Source: Solimonas aquatica
GTDB lineage: Bacteria > Pseudomonadota > Gammaproteobacteria > Nevskiales > Nevskiaceae
Length of the DNA stretch: 64,000 nucleotides
Direction: 5' to 3'
NCBI RefSeq assembly: GCF_900111015.1
Contig: NZ_FOFS01000001.1
Span: forward strand, 310,001-374,000
The position numbers were made by a program, and so were the translations under genes. Position 1 is the first letter of the stretch, and each line of letters opens with the position of its first letter. Below, in pieces: positions 17,623-26,224 of this stretch. A model generated the notes under the pieces. That model was not told the DNA's origin. It searched no databases and saw only the letters and a program-made list of their open reading frames with translations.

Positions 17623-18645
17623 CTACTTTGCGGTTTGAAGCCGACGAATCTCCGCCTTCGCTTCGGTGAGCTGCCCCTGGAGCGCCGACAGCTTGCCTTC
17701 GAGCTTTGCGGCTTCCCGGACGGCCTCGTCGCGGTCCTTGCGATACTGGTCAAGCGAGGATTGCAGAGACTCCAGCTCGGTCCTGGTGCGATCCGATTCG
17801 GCTTTGTGTGTGGCCAGGGTCTTCGTCGATTGCTCTTGTGCCCGCTGGAGCGCGGCCTCTGCTGCTGCAACGGCCTCCTGGCGCTTGGCGGCGTCGCGCT
17901 GTGAGCGCGCCAGTTCTGCCTGGGTCGAGGCATGCGCTTTGAGGGTTTCGGCCAGCGACTGTTCGAGCTCACCAACGCGCTTCGCCGCGCTGGTCGCCTC
18001 GCGCTCGCGCTCGGTCTGAGAGCGCTGCAGCGCCGTTTTGTGCTCATCCACCCGAGCCAGGAGGTGGCGCTCATTGCCTTCGGCCTGTTCGCGTTGGCGC
18101 TGCAACTCGGCGGCGTGGCGCTGCGTGGTGCGTTCGCGTTCGTCCTCGGCGGCACGAGCCTGGGCTTCCGCAGCGGCCGCGCGTGTAGCCTGCGTGGCGA
18201 GTTCACGCTCGGCCGTCGCCAGTTTGGCGCTCAGCGTCCGCTGGTGCTCCTTCTGCCGATCGATGTCGGCAGTGAGGCTCGCGACCGCTGCGCGCAGGTC
18301 GGCTTTTTCGCTCTCGAAGGTGCGCCGGTCGTCTGCGAGCGCGTCGCGCTCGGCAGCGATCTCCATTTCGAGCGCTTTGCGCTCTTCGCTGGCCTCATCG
18401 AGCGCGGTCGAACGGATCTTGTCGTAAAGCTCCGCCGCGGCGGTGGCGATCGGCGCCGGCAGATTCAGCCGAGCCGGCAGGTTCTGGAAGTAGGTTTTGA
18501 GGTGCGCATTGACGGTGTTCGGGGATCCCGTGCCCAGCATCGTTCGAACCCCTTCGATCGTCGGGCGATCGCCTTTTTCGAGGAGCAGATCGGCGGCGCG
18601 CGTGACGTCATCGAGGGTGATTCCAGGGCGCATCGGGGTCTCCAT
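17623..18645 (-). CDS. tnpT: TnpT-like KfrA_N coiled-coil protein
   Basis: 340 residues from ATG 18645 (an ATG four codons in is also possible). Residues 5-60 (GITLDDVTRAADLLLEKGDR, GTGSPNTVNAHLKTYF) form a KfrA_N-type DNA-binding domain; residues about 80-335 are an almost unbroken Ala/Glu/Gln/Arg-rich coiled coil. In Tn4651-type transposons TnpT has this make-up, binds the resolution site and assists the tyrosine recombinase TnpS. It is divergent from tnpS, with the inverted-repeat core in the 93-base gap, the same arrangement as in Tn4651. A plasmid KfrA protein would look similar; the tnpS partner favours TnpT. Confidence 0.8.
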   Translation of the reverse strand: METPMRPGITLDDVTRAADLLLEKGDRPTIEGVRTMLGTGSPNTVNAHLKTYFQNLPARLNLPAPIATAAAELYDKIRSTALDEASEERKALEMEIAAERDALADDRRTFESEKADLRAAVASLTADIDRQKEHQRTLSAKLATAERELATQATRAAAAEAQARAAEDERERTTQRHAAELQRQREQAEGNERHLLARVDEHKTALQRSQTEREREATSAAKRVGELEQSLAETLKAHASTQAELARSQRDAAKRQEAVAAAEAALQRAQEQSTKTLATHKAESDRTRTELESLQSSLDQYRKDRDEAVREAAKLEGKLSALQGQLTEAKAEIRRLQTAK

Positions 18646-18674
18646 ACTTTCAAAACGGCCAAAATCAGGATAAG

Positions 18675-18699
18675 TTTCGATAATGGGTATTTATCGAAA
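18675..18699. other. candidate resolution (rst) core site
   Basis: Perfect inverted repeat TTTCGATAA (18675-18683) and TTATCGAAA (18691-18699) around a 7-base spacer TGGGTAT: the architecture of a tyrosine-recombinase crossover site. A second smaller repeat, GTATT-AAAT-AATAC, follows at about 18715-18728. Both sit in the tnpT/tnpS intergenic gap and may also act as promoter operators. Confidence 0.65.
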
Positions 18700-18738
18700 G
18701 CTATTTTTGAGTATCGTATTAAATAATACATACAATGC

Positions 18739-19893
18739 ATGAATAATATCGAAACTCCAGCCGGCGAGACACTTCTCGCCGCGGTCCAATCCGCCAGCGC
18801 GTTGCTCCCCCAAAAGCAGCCGGCCGCCGCCCGCCTCGAAGATCTGGAGGCCGGCGCCGAGACCGCCTTCCAAGCGTTTCGGTTGGCTGCTACCCCAACC
18901 AGCACCTGGCAAACGTACGCCCGGGGCCTGCGCTACGTCTGCGGCTGGGCGCAGGCGCGGTTCGGCGAGCCGCTACCCGTGCCCACGCCGCCGGCCGTCG
19001 CCACGCAATTCGTCGTCGACCATTTCGGGCTCCCGGTACGCGACAAGGCCGGCCGCCTGACCCTGACGCCGGTACTGCCGGCCGCCCTCGACCAGGCGCT
19101 CGTCGACAGTGGTTTCAAGTCCCGCCTGGGCCCGCTGAAAATGTCGACCATCGATCATCGGCTGGCGATTCTGAGCTGGGCGCATCACGAAAAGAACCTG
19201 GTCAGCCCCACCGAAGACCCGGCGGTGCGCCGCCTGCTGGCCGACTGCCGCAAGCTGGCCCTGGAACTGGGCCAAGCCCCCAAACCCAAAGCCGCGGCCC
19301 CCCAGGACGCGCTCGACGCCATGCTGGCGACCTGTGATGAATCCCTGGAGGGTTTACGCGATCGCGCGGTCCTGCTCTTCGGCTGGTCGAGCGGCGGCCG
19401 CCGGCGCTCCGAAATCGCCAACGCCCTGGTCGAGGATCTGGAATGGCTCGATGAGCGGACCGCCGTGTTCTCGATGCGACAGTCGAAGACCGGCGACACG
19501 GGCCCCAAACCGGTAGTCGAGGACGCGGCGGCTGCACTACGCGCCTGGCTCGACCGCGCCGGTATCCGTACCGGTCCGCTCTTCCGTCGGCTATACCGGG
19601 GTGGCGCCACGCTGGGCGGCGGCCTGACGCCGCATTCGATCGGCCAGATCGTCAAAAGCCGCGCAGAGCTGGCCGGCCTGGTGGGCGACTTCGCCGGTCA
19701 CAGTCTGCGTCGCGGCTTTGTCACCGAAGCCGGCGCCAACCAGCTGCCGCTCGCCGACACGATGGCGATGACGGGGCACCGCACGGTGAAGTCGGTGGTC
19801 CGGTATGGCGATGCCGGCGCCTTGGCGCGCAGCCCGGCGGCGCGGCTGCTGGCTGCCGGTCGCAAGCGTCGATCACCTCCCGACGTCGGGTGA
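18739..19893 (+). CDS. tnpS: TnpS-like tyrosine recombinase (cointegrate resolvase)
   Basis: 384 residues. N-terminal SAM-like core-binding domain about 45-175 (TSTWQTYARGLRYVCGWAQ), C-terminal catalytic domain 190-370. Catalytic residues visible: Arg222 in GGRRRSEI, Lys250 in QSKTGD, His321 and Arg324 in GHSLRRGF, His347 in TGHRTVKS, Tyr356 in VVRYGD. All are present, so it should be active. In Tn4651-type elements TnpS resolves cointegrates at rst together with TnpT. Its stop codon sits inside the loop of a strong terminator. Confidence 0.88.
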   Translation: MNNIETPAGETLLAAVQSASALLPQKQPAAARLEDLEAGAETAFQAFRLAATPTSTWQTYARGLRYVCGWAQARFGEPLPVPTPPAVATQFVVDHFGLPVRDKAGRLTLTPVLPAALDQALVDSGFKSRLGPLKMSTIDHRLAILSWAHHEKNLVSPTEDPAVRRLLADCRKLALELGQAPKPKAAAPQDALDAMLATCDESLEGLRDRAVLLFGWSSGGRRRSEIANALVEDLEWLDERTAVFSMRQSKTGDTGPKPVVEDAAAALRAWLDRAGIRTGPLFRRLYRGGATLGGGLTPHSIGQIVKSRAELAGLVGDFAGHSLRRGFVTEAGANQLPLADTMAMTGHRTVKSVVRYGDAGALARSPAARLLAAGRKRRSPPDVG

Positions 19894-19906
19894 AACCCGA
19901 CGTTTT
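19883..19906 (+). terminator. rho-independent terminator overlapping the tnpS stop
   Basis: Perfect 9-bp stem ACGTCGGGT / ACCCGACGT with loop GAA, then TTTT. The tnpS TGA overlaps stem and loop. Confidence 0.8.
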
Positions 19907-20054
19907 CAGAGTGGCTAAATTTCGACCAGAATCATCAAGGTGGGCTAATTCTCCTATCCGGACACTTGTATTGCATTTTGCCGCCCACAAGTGGTAGTTG
20001 GGTCGCATCGAAGGACACCCAATATCTGGTGTCTGGCGCCCGGGGAGTACACCG

Positions 20055-21215
20055 ATGGGCGCAGAACTCAGTTTTTTCTCGGTCGACAACGGGGACATGA
20101 CGCTGCTGGTGACCGACTCCGGCAAGCGCATCCTGATCGACTGCAACATCCGCGATGTTACCGGCGATGACCCGCCCCCGGATGTGCTCAAGCAGCTTAA
20201 GGAGCGGCTGCTCAACGACAGCGACGGCCGCTACTACGTCGATGCCTTCCTGCTCAGTCATCCCGATCTCGATCACTGCCGCGGCTTTGCCGCCAACTTC
20301 TACTGCGGCAAACCGGACGACTTCCCGAAGAAGAGCGAGAAAATCTTCATCCGCGAGCTCTGGTCGTCGCCGATGATCTTCCGCCGCAAGGAGCGCCACG
20401 AAACCTTGAGCGACGATGCCAAGGCCTTCAACAAGGAAGCCCGCCGCCGGGTACAGCGCTTCCGTGATGCCCACGGCGCAGTGTCGAACGGCGATCGCAT
20501 TCTGATCCTGGGCGAGGATCAGGACAACAAACAGGACGGGCTCGAAGCGATCGTCGTCAAGGCCGGCCATCGCTTCCAGACGGTCTGCGGTGAGTGGCAG
20601 TCGAACTTCAGCGCGTTTCTGCTCGCACCTGCGTCCAAGGGTACCGAAGAGGAAGAAGAGCTGCGCTCGAAGAACAACTCGAGCGTCATCCTGCAGATGA
20701 AGATCGGTTCGGGCATCAATCTGGATGCGTGCCGGTTCCTGTGTGGCGGCGATGCCGGCTACGCCATCTGGGAACGCCTGTGGGACAAGTACAAGGACAA
20801 CACCGACGTCCTGAAGTACGACGTCCTGCTAACGCCGCACCACTGCTCGTGGCACTCCCTGTCAGCCGACAGCATCAGCGACCTCGGCGACGACGCCAAG
20901 GTGAGCGACGACGCGCGCAGTGCCTTGTCCCAAGGGCGCGACAACGCCCGGCTCGTTGCGAGCTGCAAGCCGATCAAGGACGACGACGACGATCCGCCAA
21001 GCTACCGCGCGAAGGAGGAATACGACAACATCCGGTCGGGCTTCAAGGGCCGGTTCTACCAGACCTCCAGTTACCGCGAGCCACCGTTTGAGCTGGAGAT
21101 CGGTTCAGCGGGCTCCGTCCCGAAGTCGGCTACGGTTACCGCGCCTACCAAGGCCGCGACTACTGCCGTCGGTGGCAGCGTGCTGTCACATGGCAGCGTG
21201 CTCGCCCATGGCTGA
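20055..21215 (+). CDS. ComEC-like metallo-beta-lactamase fold hydrolase (system gene 1)
   Basis: 386 residues from ATG 20055, preceded by GGGGAG; the longer frame from 19998 lacks a site. MBL-fold motifs: strand and loop SVDNGDMTLLV (residues 9-19), metal motif LSHPDLDHCRGF (His69, Asp71, Asp73, His74; the HxDxDH form typical of ComEC-type MBLs), later CGGDAGYAIW and LLTPHHCSWHS as candidate Asp/His ligands. The C-terminal tail is low-complexity (Ala/Thr/Ser/Gly). No membrane segment. It ends 8 bases before the E2-E1-JAB gene, so the two are co-translated. A nucleic-acid or phosphodiester substrate is likely by family, not proven. Proposed partner in a ubiquitin-like conjugation defence operon. 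Confidence 0.8.
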   Translation: MGAELSFFSVDNGDMTLLVTDSGKRILIDCNIRDVTGDDPPPDVLKQLKERLLNDSDGRYYVDAFLLSHPDLDHCRGFAANFYCGKPDDFPKKSEKIFIRELWSSPMIFRRKERHETLSDDAKAFNKEARRRVQRFRDAHGAVSNGDRILILGEDQDNKQDGLEAIVVKAGHRFQTVCGEWQSNFSAFLLAPASKGTEEEEELRSKNNSSVILQMKIGSGINLDACRFLCGGDAGYAIWERLWDKYKDNTDVLKYDVLLTPHHCSWHSLSADSISDLGDDAKVSDDARSALSQGRDNARLVASCKPIKDDDDDPPSYRAKEEYDNIRSGFKGRFYQTSSYREPPFELEIGSAGSVPKSATVTAPTKAATTAVGGSVLSHGSVLAHG

Positions 21216-21223
21216 AGGCGCGA

Positions 21224-23497
21224 ATGCGCAACCTGGTATTACAGCGGGCGCTCGATAGCATCGCTGCCCATCGCGACTTCCGCGGATGGGAAGGCGCGAT
21301 CGAAGTGCTGACGTCCGGCGAGCACATCGCACGGTTCTGGTTGGGCGTCGAGATGCCCCCAGGCTGGGTGAAGGACGGTCAGAGTCCCACCGGTGTTCAG
21401 CCTGTCGAGCTGATCTCCGCGAAGTTTCCCGCGACGTTCCCGGCTGAAGTACCTCAGTTCGAACTGCGCGCCGATTTTCCGAGAAACCTGCCACACCTGC
21501 TGCCGATGCATGCGGGCGAAAACCCGCGTCCGTGTCTGGTGTTGGGTTCTGTCGAGAATCTCTTCCGTCAGCGTGGCGTGGCAGCGATGCTCGAGCAGCT
21601 GTATGTCTGGCTGTTCCGCGCGGCCAACGATCGACTCAATGACGATCCTGCGAGCTGGGAGCCCGCTCGCCGAGACACCGTTCAACACCGCGTTCTTGCG
21701 AATGAATCCGCGATCCACGCGCTGCAGGGTTCACGAAACCCACTGACGTACTTCAATGCCGTCTATGCGACATGGAAGAATGCGCAGGGGGTTCACCATC
21801 AGATTGAGGTGCTCGACACGACGACAACACTCGGAACGTCGACGTGGGAGAAGATGCGCCAGAAGAACCTGCCGGATGGATGGCACTGTGGGGACACGAT
21901 TTGCGTTGTCCTCAATCACGAGAAAAATGCCGACGGTTCGCAATTCATGGCGAGCACGTACTTGCCCGACGATGTGGTGGATATCGAGTCGCTGCGTCGC
22001 TCAGCGCAGGCCTGGCACTGCGAACCAGCGTTGAATTCCTTTCTCGGCGCATTGAATGGCCACGTCAAGCGCATATCGCGCTCAGCATCCTCAAAGGCGT
22101 TTCCCGTGCTGCTGTTGTTCAACGTCCGCAGACCGCGTCCGCTCGCTGGAAGCACGTCTCACATCGAGACCATGGGGTACGTGATTGAGGTTCAGGGCCA
22201 GCGCGGCGATCTCATCCGAGCGGATACGCCTGTACGCCCCGCTGGTGTGCTGGAGCGCCTGAGCCCGGAGCTGCTCCGGCGGTTTAACCAACAGGATTCC
22301 AATGCACCGACCAGGAAGTGGTCGTTGGTCGGTTGTGGCAGCCTGGGGTCGAAAATCGCATTGCACATGGCGAGGAGTGGCCGCGCACCGGGCTTTCTGG
22401 TCGATCACGCGGTGATGGGGGCACACAATTTCGCGCGTCACGCCTGTCTTCCAGGACACGAGCGCATCATCGACTACTTTCCTCGGCCGAAATCGTGTGC
22501 GCTGCGCGAGGCGCTGGAATCCCTGGGCCCTAGACCTGAGATCAGCGTCGAGCCGCTTGAAGCGGTACTTCAGCGGGCCACGGATGTTCGAAAGATCGTT
22601 GCGAACTCTGAGTTTCTGCTCGTCAACACCACGGCATCAGTGGCGGTCCGCAATGCCCTTGCGGATTGGAATGGCGAGGTGCGTGTGGCAGAAGGTGCCC
22701 TGTTGAGTCGCGGCCGTGTTGGCTACTTCGGAATCGAAGGTTCGGATCGCAATCCAAACCTGGATGAACTGTGGACGCGCTTCTTGTGGCGCCAGTCGCA
22801 GAACCCGAAGCTGGCAGGCATGGTGTTCTCCGAAGAAGCGCAACTGGAGGCGATCCGCCTCGGCACTGGATGCGGTACCGAAACGATGGCGGTGAGCGAT
22901 GCCACCATATCGCTTCAGGCCAGCGGGATGAGCACTGAGCTCGCCCGTTGCCATGAGCAGGGCCTGGAGCAAAACGTCGGCGTCTTGTTGCGCAGCGATC
23001 TCAAGGAAGATGGCCTGTCTGTTGAATGGCATCGCGAAGCCGTTGAGCCGTTCTGGCGAGTGGTGCTGGAGTCTTCCGATGGCATGCAATGGCAACTTCA
23101 TCTTTCAGAACACGCGCATCAAAAGATTCAAGCGGATATTGCGCGATACCCTGGCGACGAGACCGGCGGCGTTCTTTGGGGATACGTCAACGATGCGATT
23201 GGGGCAATCTACGTGCTCGATGTTGTCGAGGCACCGCCCGACAGTAGTCGATCGCCAACGCGATTCGATTTGGGGATCGAAGGCTTGGCGAAATTGCTGG
23301 ACGAGATGCGCCGGCCGTCAGGCGGGCGCTTTACCTGCGTGGGAACTTGGCACAACCATCTCGCCGACGTGGGACCATCCGGAACAGATCGACAGACGGC
23401 TGAGAAAATCGCGCAGGGGTCGCCTTCAACGAATGCGCTGCTGATCTCAACACCGTCCTCCTACTGCGGCCTTCTGGCTGAGCCACCCAAGGTGTAG
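21224..23497 (+). CDS. fused E2-like, E1/ThiF and JAB ubiquitin-conjugation protein (system gene 2)
   Basis: 757 residues. Residues 1-140 look like a prokaryotic E2 (UBC) fold, with Cys104 in HAGENPRPCLVLG as the candidate thioester cysteine. Residues 365-560 are an E1/ThiF adenylation domain: nucleotide loop LVGCGSLGSKIA (GxGxxG at 370-375), FLVDHAVMGAHNFARH with the N-x-x-R signature (Asn402, Arg405). From about 640 a JAB/MPN+ domain carries the JAMM residues Glu in DETGGVLWG, His710, His712 (WHNH), Ser719 and Asp722 (PSGTD). One chain thus combines activation, transfer and removal or processing. No separate ubiquitin-like protein is visible. Operons joining such triple fusions with MBL proteins are described in prokaryotic genome surveys; function is probably anti-phage or protein modification (inference). 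Confidence 0.85.
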   Translation: MRNLVLQRALDSIAAHRDFRGWEGAIEVLTSGEHIARFWLGVEMPPGWVKDGQSPTGVQPVELISAKFPATFPAEVPQFELRADFPRNLPHLLPMHAGENPRPCLVLGSVENLFRQRGVAAMLEQLYVWLFRAANDRLNDDPASWEPARRDTVQHRVLANESAIHALQGSRNPLTYFNAVYATWKNAQGVHHQIEVLDTTTTLGTSTWEKMRQKNLPDGWHCGDTICVVLNHEKNADGSQFMASTYLPDDVVDIESLRRSAQAWHCEPALNSFLGALNGHVKRISRSASSKAFPVLLLFNVRRPRPLAGSTSHIETMGYVIEVQGQRGDLIRADTPVRPAGVLERLSPELLRRFNQQDSNAPTRKWSLVGCGSLGSKIALHMARSGRAPGFLVDHAVMGAHNFARHACLPGHERIIDYFPRPKSCALREALESLGPRPEISVEPLEAVLQRATDVRKIVANSEFLLVNTTASVAVRNALADWNGEVRVAEGALLSRGRVGYFGIEGSDRNPNLDELWTRFLWRQSQNPKLAGMVFSEEAQLEAIRLGTGCGTETMAVSDATISLQASGMSTELARCHEQGLEQNVGVLLRSDLKEDGLSVEWHREAVEPFWRVVLESSDGMQWQLHLSEHAHQKIQADIARYPGDETGGVLWGYVNDAIGAIYVLDVVEAPPDSSRSPTRFDLGIEGLAKLLDEMRRPSGGRFTCVGTWHNHLADVGPSGTDRQTAEKIAQGSPSTNALLISTPSSYCGLLAEPPKV

Positions 23498-23502
23498 AGC
23501 CC

Positions 23503-24171
23503 ATGGATACCAAGATCCCGTTTACGTCCTACGATTTCTGGGCCTATCTGTCAGCCGGCTCACTCTTCCTTGCCGCCATCGATTTTGCGTCGGGGACTGG
23601 CTGGTTGCTACAGAAAGACTGGTCCGCGGCTCAGATAGCAGTAGCGGTCTCGGCCGCGTACGCGATCGGCCATCTGATTGCAGGACTGTCCAGCTTTTTC
23701 ATCGAACGCCTGCTGGTTGGGCGCCTCCTGGGCCCGCCGCGCAAGAATCTTTTTGGTCAGCGCACATGGTCCGGTGAGCGCCTGCGCCGCGTGCTGCCGA
23801 GCTACTACCAGGCGTTGCCCCCGGAAACACAGGCGGCAGTGCTCAGGAGTGCGCAGTCTCACGGTGTCACACAGCCGGGCGAGGCACTGTTCTGGGTCGC
23901 GTTCGATTCCGCACGCCGGTCGCCACCTGTGATGGCGCGTCTCGACAATTTTCTGAATCAGTACGGGTTTTGTCGGAACACCGCAGTGGTTGCGCTGATT
24001 GACGCCGCTGTCTTGTTCTGGGGACACCACCAAGCCCACGGCACGAATGTTCACCTTTGGCTGTCGTGGGCGGCATTGCTGATGTCTCTGGGGATGACGC
24101 TTCGGTACATGAAGTTCTATCGTCTGTATGCCAACGAAGTCTTCACTGCCTTCGCTCACCAGAAGCCATAG
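23503..24171 (+). CDS. multi-pass membrane protein (system gene 3)
   Basis: 222 residues, starting 5 bases after the E2-E1-JAB stop. Four hydrophobic segments at about 12-31, 45-66, 159-175 and 184-201, with a soluble loop of some 90 residues (67-158) between the second and third. No enzymatic motif. In defence operons a membrane protein with this place is often the effector or anchor, but nothing in the sequence proves it. No family recognised. Confidence 0.75.
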   Translation: MDTKIPFTSYDFWAYLSAGSLFLAAIDFASGTGWLLQKDWSAAQIAVAVSAAYAIGHLIAGLSSFFIERLLVGRLLGPPRKNLFGQRTWSGERLRRVLPSYYQALPPETQAAVLRSAQSHGVTQPGEALFWVAFDSARRSPPVMARLDNFLNQYGFCRNTAVVALIDAAVLFWGHHQAHGTNVHLWLSWAALLMSLGMTLRYMKFYRLYANEVFTAFAHQKP

Positions 24172-24191
24172 AACGTACTGGGGAACGAGCG

Positions 24192-25058
24192 ATGCCGTTG
24201 CAGGGTGAAATGCGGTTGATGATTCAAGACGTTCAACATGGGGCCTGCGCGCTCCTCCGCCATTTCAATGGGCAGGTAGGTGGTCGCCTGGCCATGATCG
24301 ACTCTGGCTCTGCGCCGGACTGGCGGCCCAGTACCTACATCGTCAACTCGCTTGGTCTGAGGCGGGTCGACTACCTGTTCATTACGAATGCTGACCAGGA
24401 TCACATGAGCGACCTGCAGGGGTTGTTCGATGCCGGCATTGATGTCGGGGTCTTGCTTCGAAACTACAGCTATACGGCCGATCAGATTCGACAGATCAAG
24501 AGACAGGGCGGCGTTCTGAGCGCCGACGCCGAGCGCTATGTCGGTATGTGTGCCACCTATAATCAACCGGCTGTCGAGCCATTCGATCAGTACATGGGGG
24601 GCATCATGACGACGACGTACTGCAATGCGTATCCCAGATTCCCGGACACGAATAACTTGAGCTTGGCTGTCTTTATCAAGTTCGGCGCGTTCAAGATTCT
24701 GTTTCCAGGCGACCTGGAGAAGCCAGGGTGGCGCGCGTTGCTCCAACAGCCAGCTTTTCGCGCTGAGCTAGCCGACACTGATGTGTTCTTTGCCTCGCAT
24801 CACGGCAGAGAAAATGGCTTCTGTGCGGAGGTGTTCGACTACTGCCAGCCTTCTGCTGTGATCATTTCGGATAAGCCCATTGAGCACGAGACCCAGCAAA
24901 TGGTGCCGGACTACCGAGCCGTGGTGCGGGACGCTGGCGTGACGGTTCGCACAACGGGTAGGCAGCGGCATGTCCTGACCACACGCCGTGATGGTGCGAT
25001 CCTGATCACAGCTGGCAGTGACAATCACTACACGATCGACACGGAACACCGGGGCTAG
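24192..25058 (+). CDS. second MBL-fold protein, altered metal motif (system gene 4)
   Basis: 288 residues from ATG 24192, 20 bases after gene 3, with GGGGAAC upstream. Similar layout to gene 1: AMIDSGSAPDW (residues 34-44), motif LFITNADQDHMSDL (63-76), ILFPGDLEKPGW and FFASHHGRENGF. The expected first histidine of HxDxDH is Asn66 here (N-A-D-Q-D-H), while Asp68, Asp70, His71 and the later GD and HH remain. It may bind one metal or be a non-catalytic regulator of gene 1. Last gene of the operon; no terminator seen after it. Confidence 0.78.
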   Translation: MPLQGEMRLMIQDVQHGACALLRHFNGQVGGRLAMIDSGSAPDWRPSTYIVNSLGLRRVDYLFITNADQDHMSDLQGLFDAGIDVGVLLRNYSYTADQIRQIKRQGGVLSADAERYVGMCATYNQPAVEPFDQYMGGIMTTTYCNAYPRFPDTNNLSLAVFIKFGAFKILFPGDLEKPGWRALLQQPAFRAELADTDVFFASHHGRENGFCAEVFDYCQPSAVIISDKPIEHETQQMVPDYRAVVRDAGVTVRTTGRQRHVLTTRRDGAILITAGSDNHYTIDTEHRG

Positions 25059-25257
25059 CATCGATTTGAGGCGCGTGCACGTCGAAGATCTGGCCTCGAC
25101 CTTACCGCATCGGCAACACCTAGATCTCTACGCCGCCTGTCATAGCTCGACACCGCCGTTCTTAAAGTTCGCTAACCGCGCGCAGCACTTTTTGGGCTCG
25201 ACGCCGTTGTTTCGCATTTGATGCTCTCCTCTGGCTACCACTCTTTGATGATTCCGT

Positions 25258-25497
25258 TCACTTGATCTCTGCCGGTCTGTCGGTGACGTGCCATGGTTCC
25301 GCCTCCACCTGGAACGCCAGGGCAATTTCAGCCATCGTGTACGGGCCAAAATCGGGGGTGTTCCACAGCCTCAAAACGTAGAGCCATCCATCGCGGTCTT
25401 CCAGGACTCGGAGTTCTTTGTCGGGGAAGTCGAGAGTCCGAAAGCGCAGAAGTCGTAGAAAGCGCGGTGGAGCACCGGCTGGTTCGTTTTCGCTCAT
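25258..25497 (-). CDS. hypothetical protein, third gene of overlapping trio
   Basis: 79 residues (MSENEPAGAP... HVTDRPAEIK), start overlapping the stop of the upstream gene by ATGA, so translationally coupled. Hydrophilic with a central segment DKELRVLEDRDGWLYVLRLW that looks like a beta-sheet. Not recognised. Confidence 0.6.
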   Translation of the reverse strand: MSENEPAGAPPRFLRLLRFRTLDFPDKELRVLEDRDGWLYVLRLWNTPDFGPYTMAEIALAFQVEAEPWHVTDRPAEIK

Positions 25498-25862
25498 GCC
25501 GCAGGACCGCGCTTTTCAGCGACCAAACGACCCGACTCTTGCTTGAGTAACTCGCCGTAAGCTGCCCACAAGGCATCGCCCAGCTGGAGCCCGAGGTTCA
25601 CGTCATCGATGTCGGTGCCAAACACCCGATCTACGAGCGGTGGAAACAGCAGCCACGTCTGTGCTTTCGCGTAAAACGCCAGCGTTCCACAAGTAGCGGT
25701 TACAACTATCTGGTTTTCGGGGATGTACCCGTACTGGTCCCAGACCACCTCCGGAAACTCCCTGTCGGGAGTGCTGTCCATCTGCCGAATCGACGAGGGC
25801 CCGGATATCCACATGGCCACGATCGAACCTGACACCTCGCCGAGTTGGATGTCGGCGCTCAC
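25494..25862 (-). CDS. hypothetical protein, second gene of overlapping trio
   Basis: 122 residues, ATGA-overlapped on both sides. Segments SGSIVAMWISGPSSIRQM and QIVVTATCGTLAFYAKAQTW suggest a compact beta-rich protein; the C-terminus is helical (DDVNLGLQLGDALWAAYGEL). No known motif. Convergent with the MBL/E2-E1-JAB operon. Confidence 0.6.
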   Translation of the reverse strand: MSADIQLGEVSGSIVAMWISGPSSIRQMDSTPDREFPEVVWDQYGYIPENQIVVTATCGTLAFYAKAQTWLLFPPLVDRVFGTDIDDVNLGLQLGDALWAAYGELLKQESGRLVAEKRGPAA

Positions 25863-26224
25863 TGCGGCGAGTCCCTGGCGGGGTTCTTCGAAGCCTTGAT
25901 CCGGTGATAGTTCTGGGCATGCTTGCTGAGGAAGACCCCCATTGAATCGCGGTATTTGAGAACGTCCGGCGGGAGTTCAAGCTCCAGAGCCGACGCTATC
26001 GCGACGGCGTACTTGAGCTGATTCTCCGTTGGCGGGAGGACATTTCCCTCAAGCAGGGCCGTTACGTTGTCCACGATGAAGCGCGCAAGATCGCTCCGGC
26101 GGCGCTCCGCCATTTGGGGAGGATCGGACCGGCCAAGGATATGGCTCAGTCGCTCTTCAATGTGGGGATCGAAGGGAAGATCCAGGTGGAGCTCGGAATC
26201 CCCGGAGATCAATCGAAAACACAC
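25859..26224 (-). CDS. hypothetical protein, first gene of overlapping trio
   Basis: 121 residues from GTG 26224, with AGGGTG upstream. Central segment RRRSDLARFIVDNVTALLEG and LPPTENQLKYAVAIASALEL; the latter, ENQLxxAxxIAxxLxLxLP, resembles a short DNA-junction or SAP-like helical repeat seen in some phage and topoisomerase-associated proteins, but I cannot assign it firmly. Divergent from the XRE regulator gene. Confidence 0.6.
   Translation of the reverse strand: MCFRLISGDSELHLDLPFDPHIEERLSHILGRSDPPQMAERRRSDLARFIVDNVTALLEGNVLPPTENQLKYAVAIASALELELPPDVLKYRDSMGVFLSKHAQNYHRIKASKNPARDSPQ

Larger units (their letters stand above)
11402..19906. mobile_element. Tn3-family transposon module of Tn4651 type, ends uncertain
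   Basis: Contains a full-length Tn3-family transposase (12838-15756), a downstream passenger gene (11429-12778), and the divergent tnpT/tnpS resolution pair (17623-19893) that replaces the usual serine resolvase in the Tn4651/Tn5041 subgroup. A 23-bp direct repeat occurs at 11402, 17132 and 17264. I could not find a convincing pair of 38-46 bp GGGG-type terminal inverted repeats, so true ends and whether the cargo at 20-25 kb belongs to it are unresolved. An IS3-family element interrupts it at 15768-16971. Confidence 0.6.
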
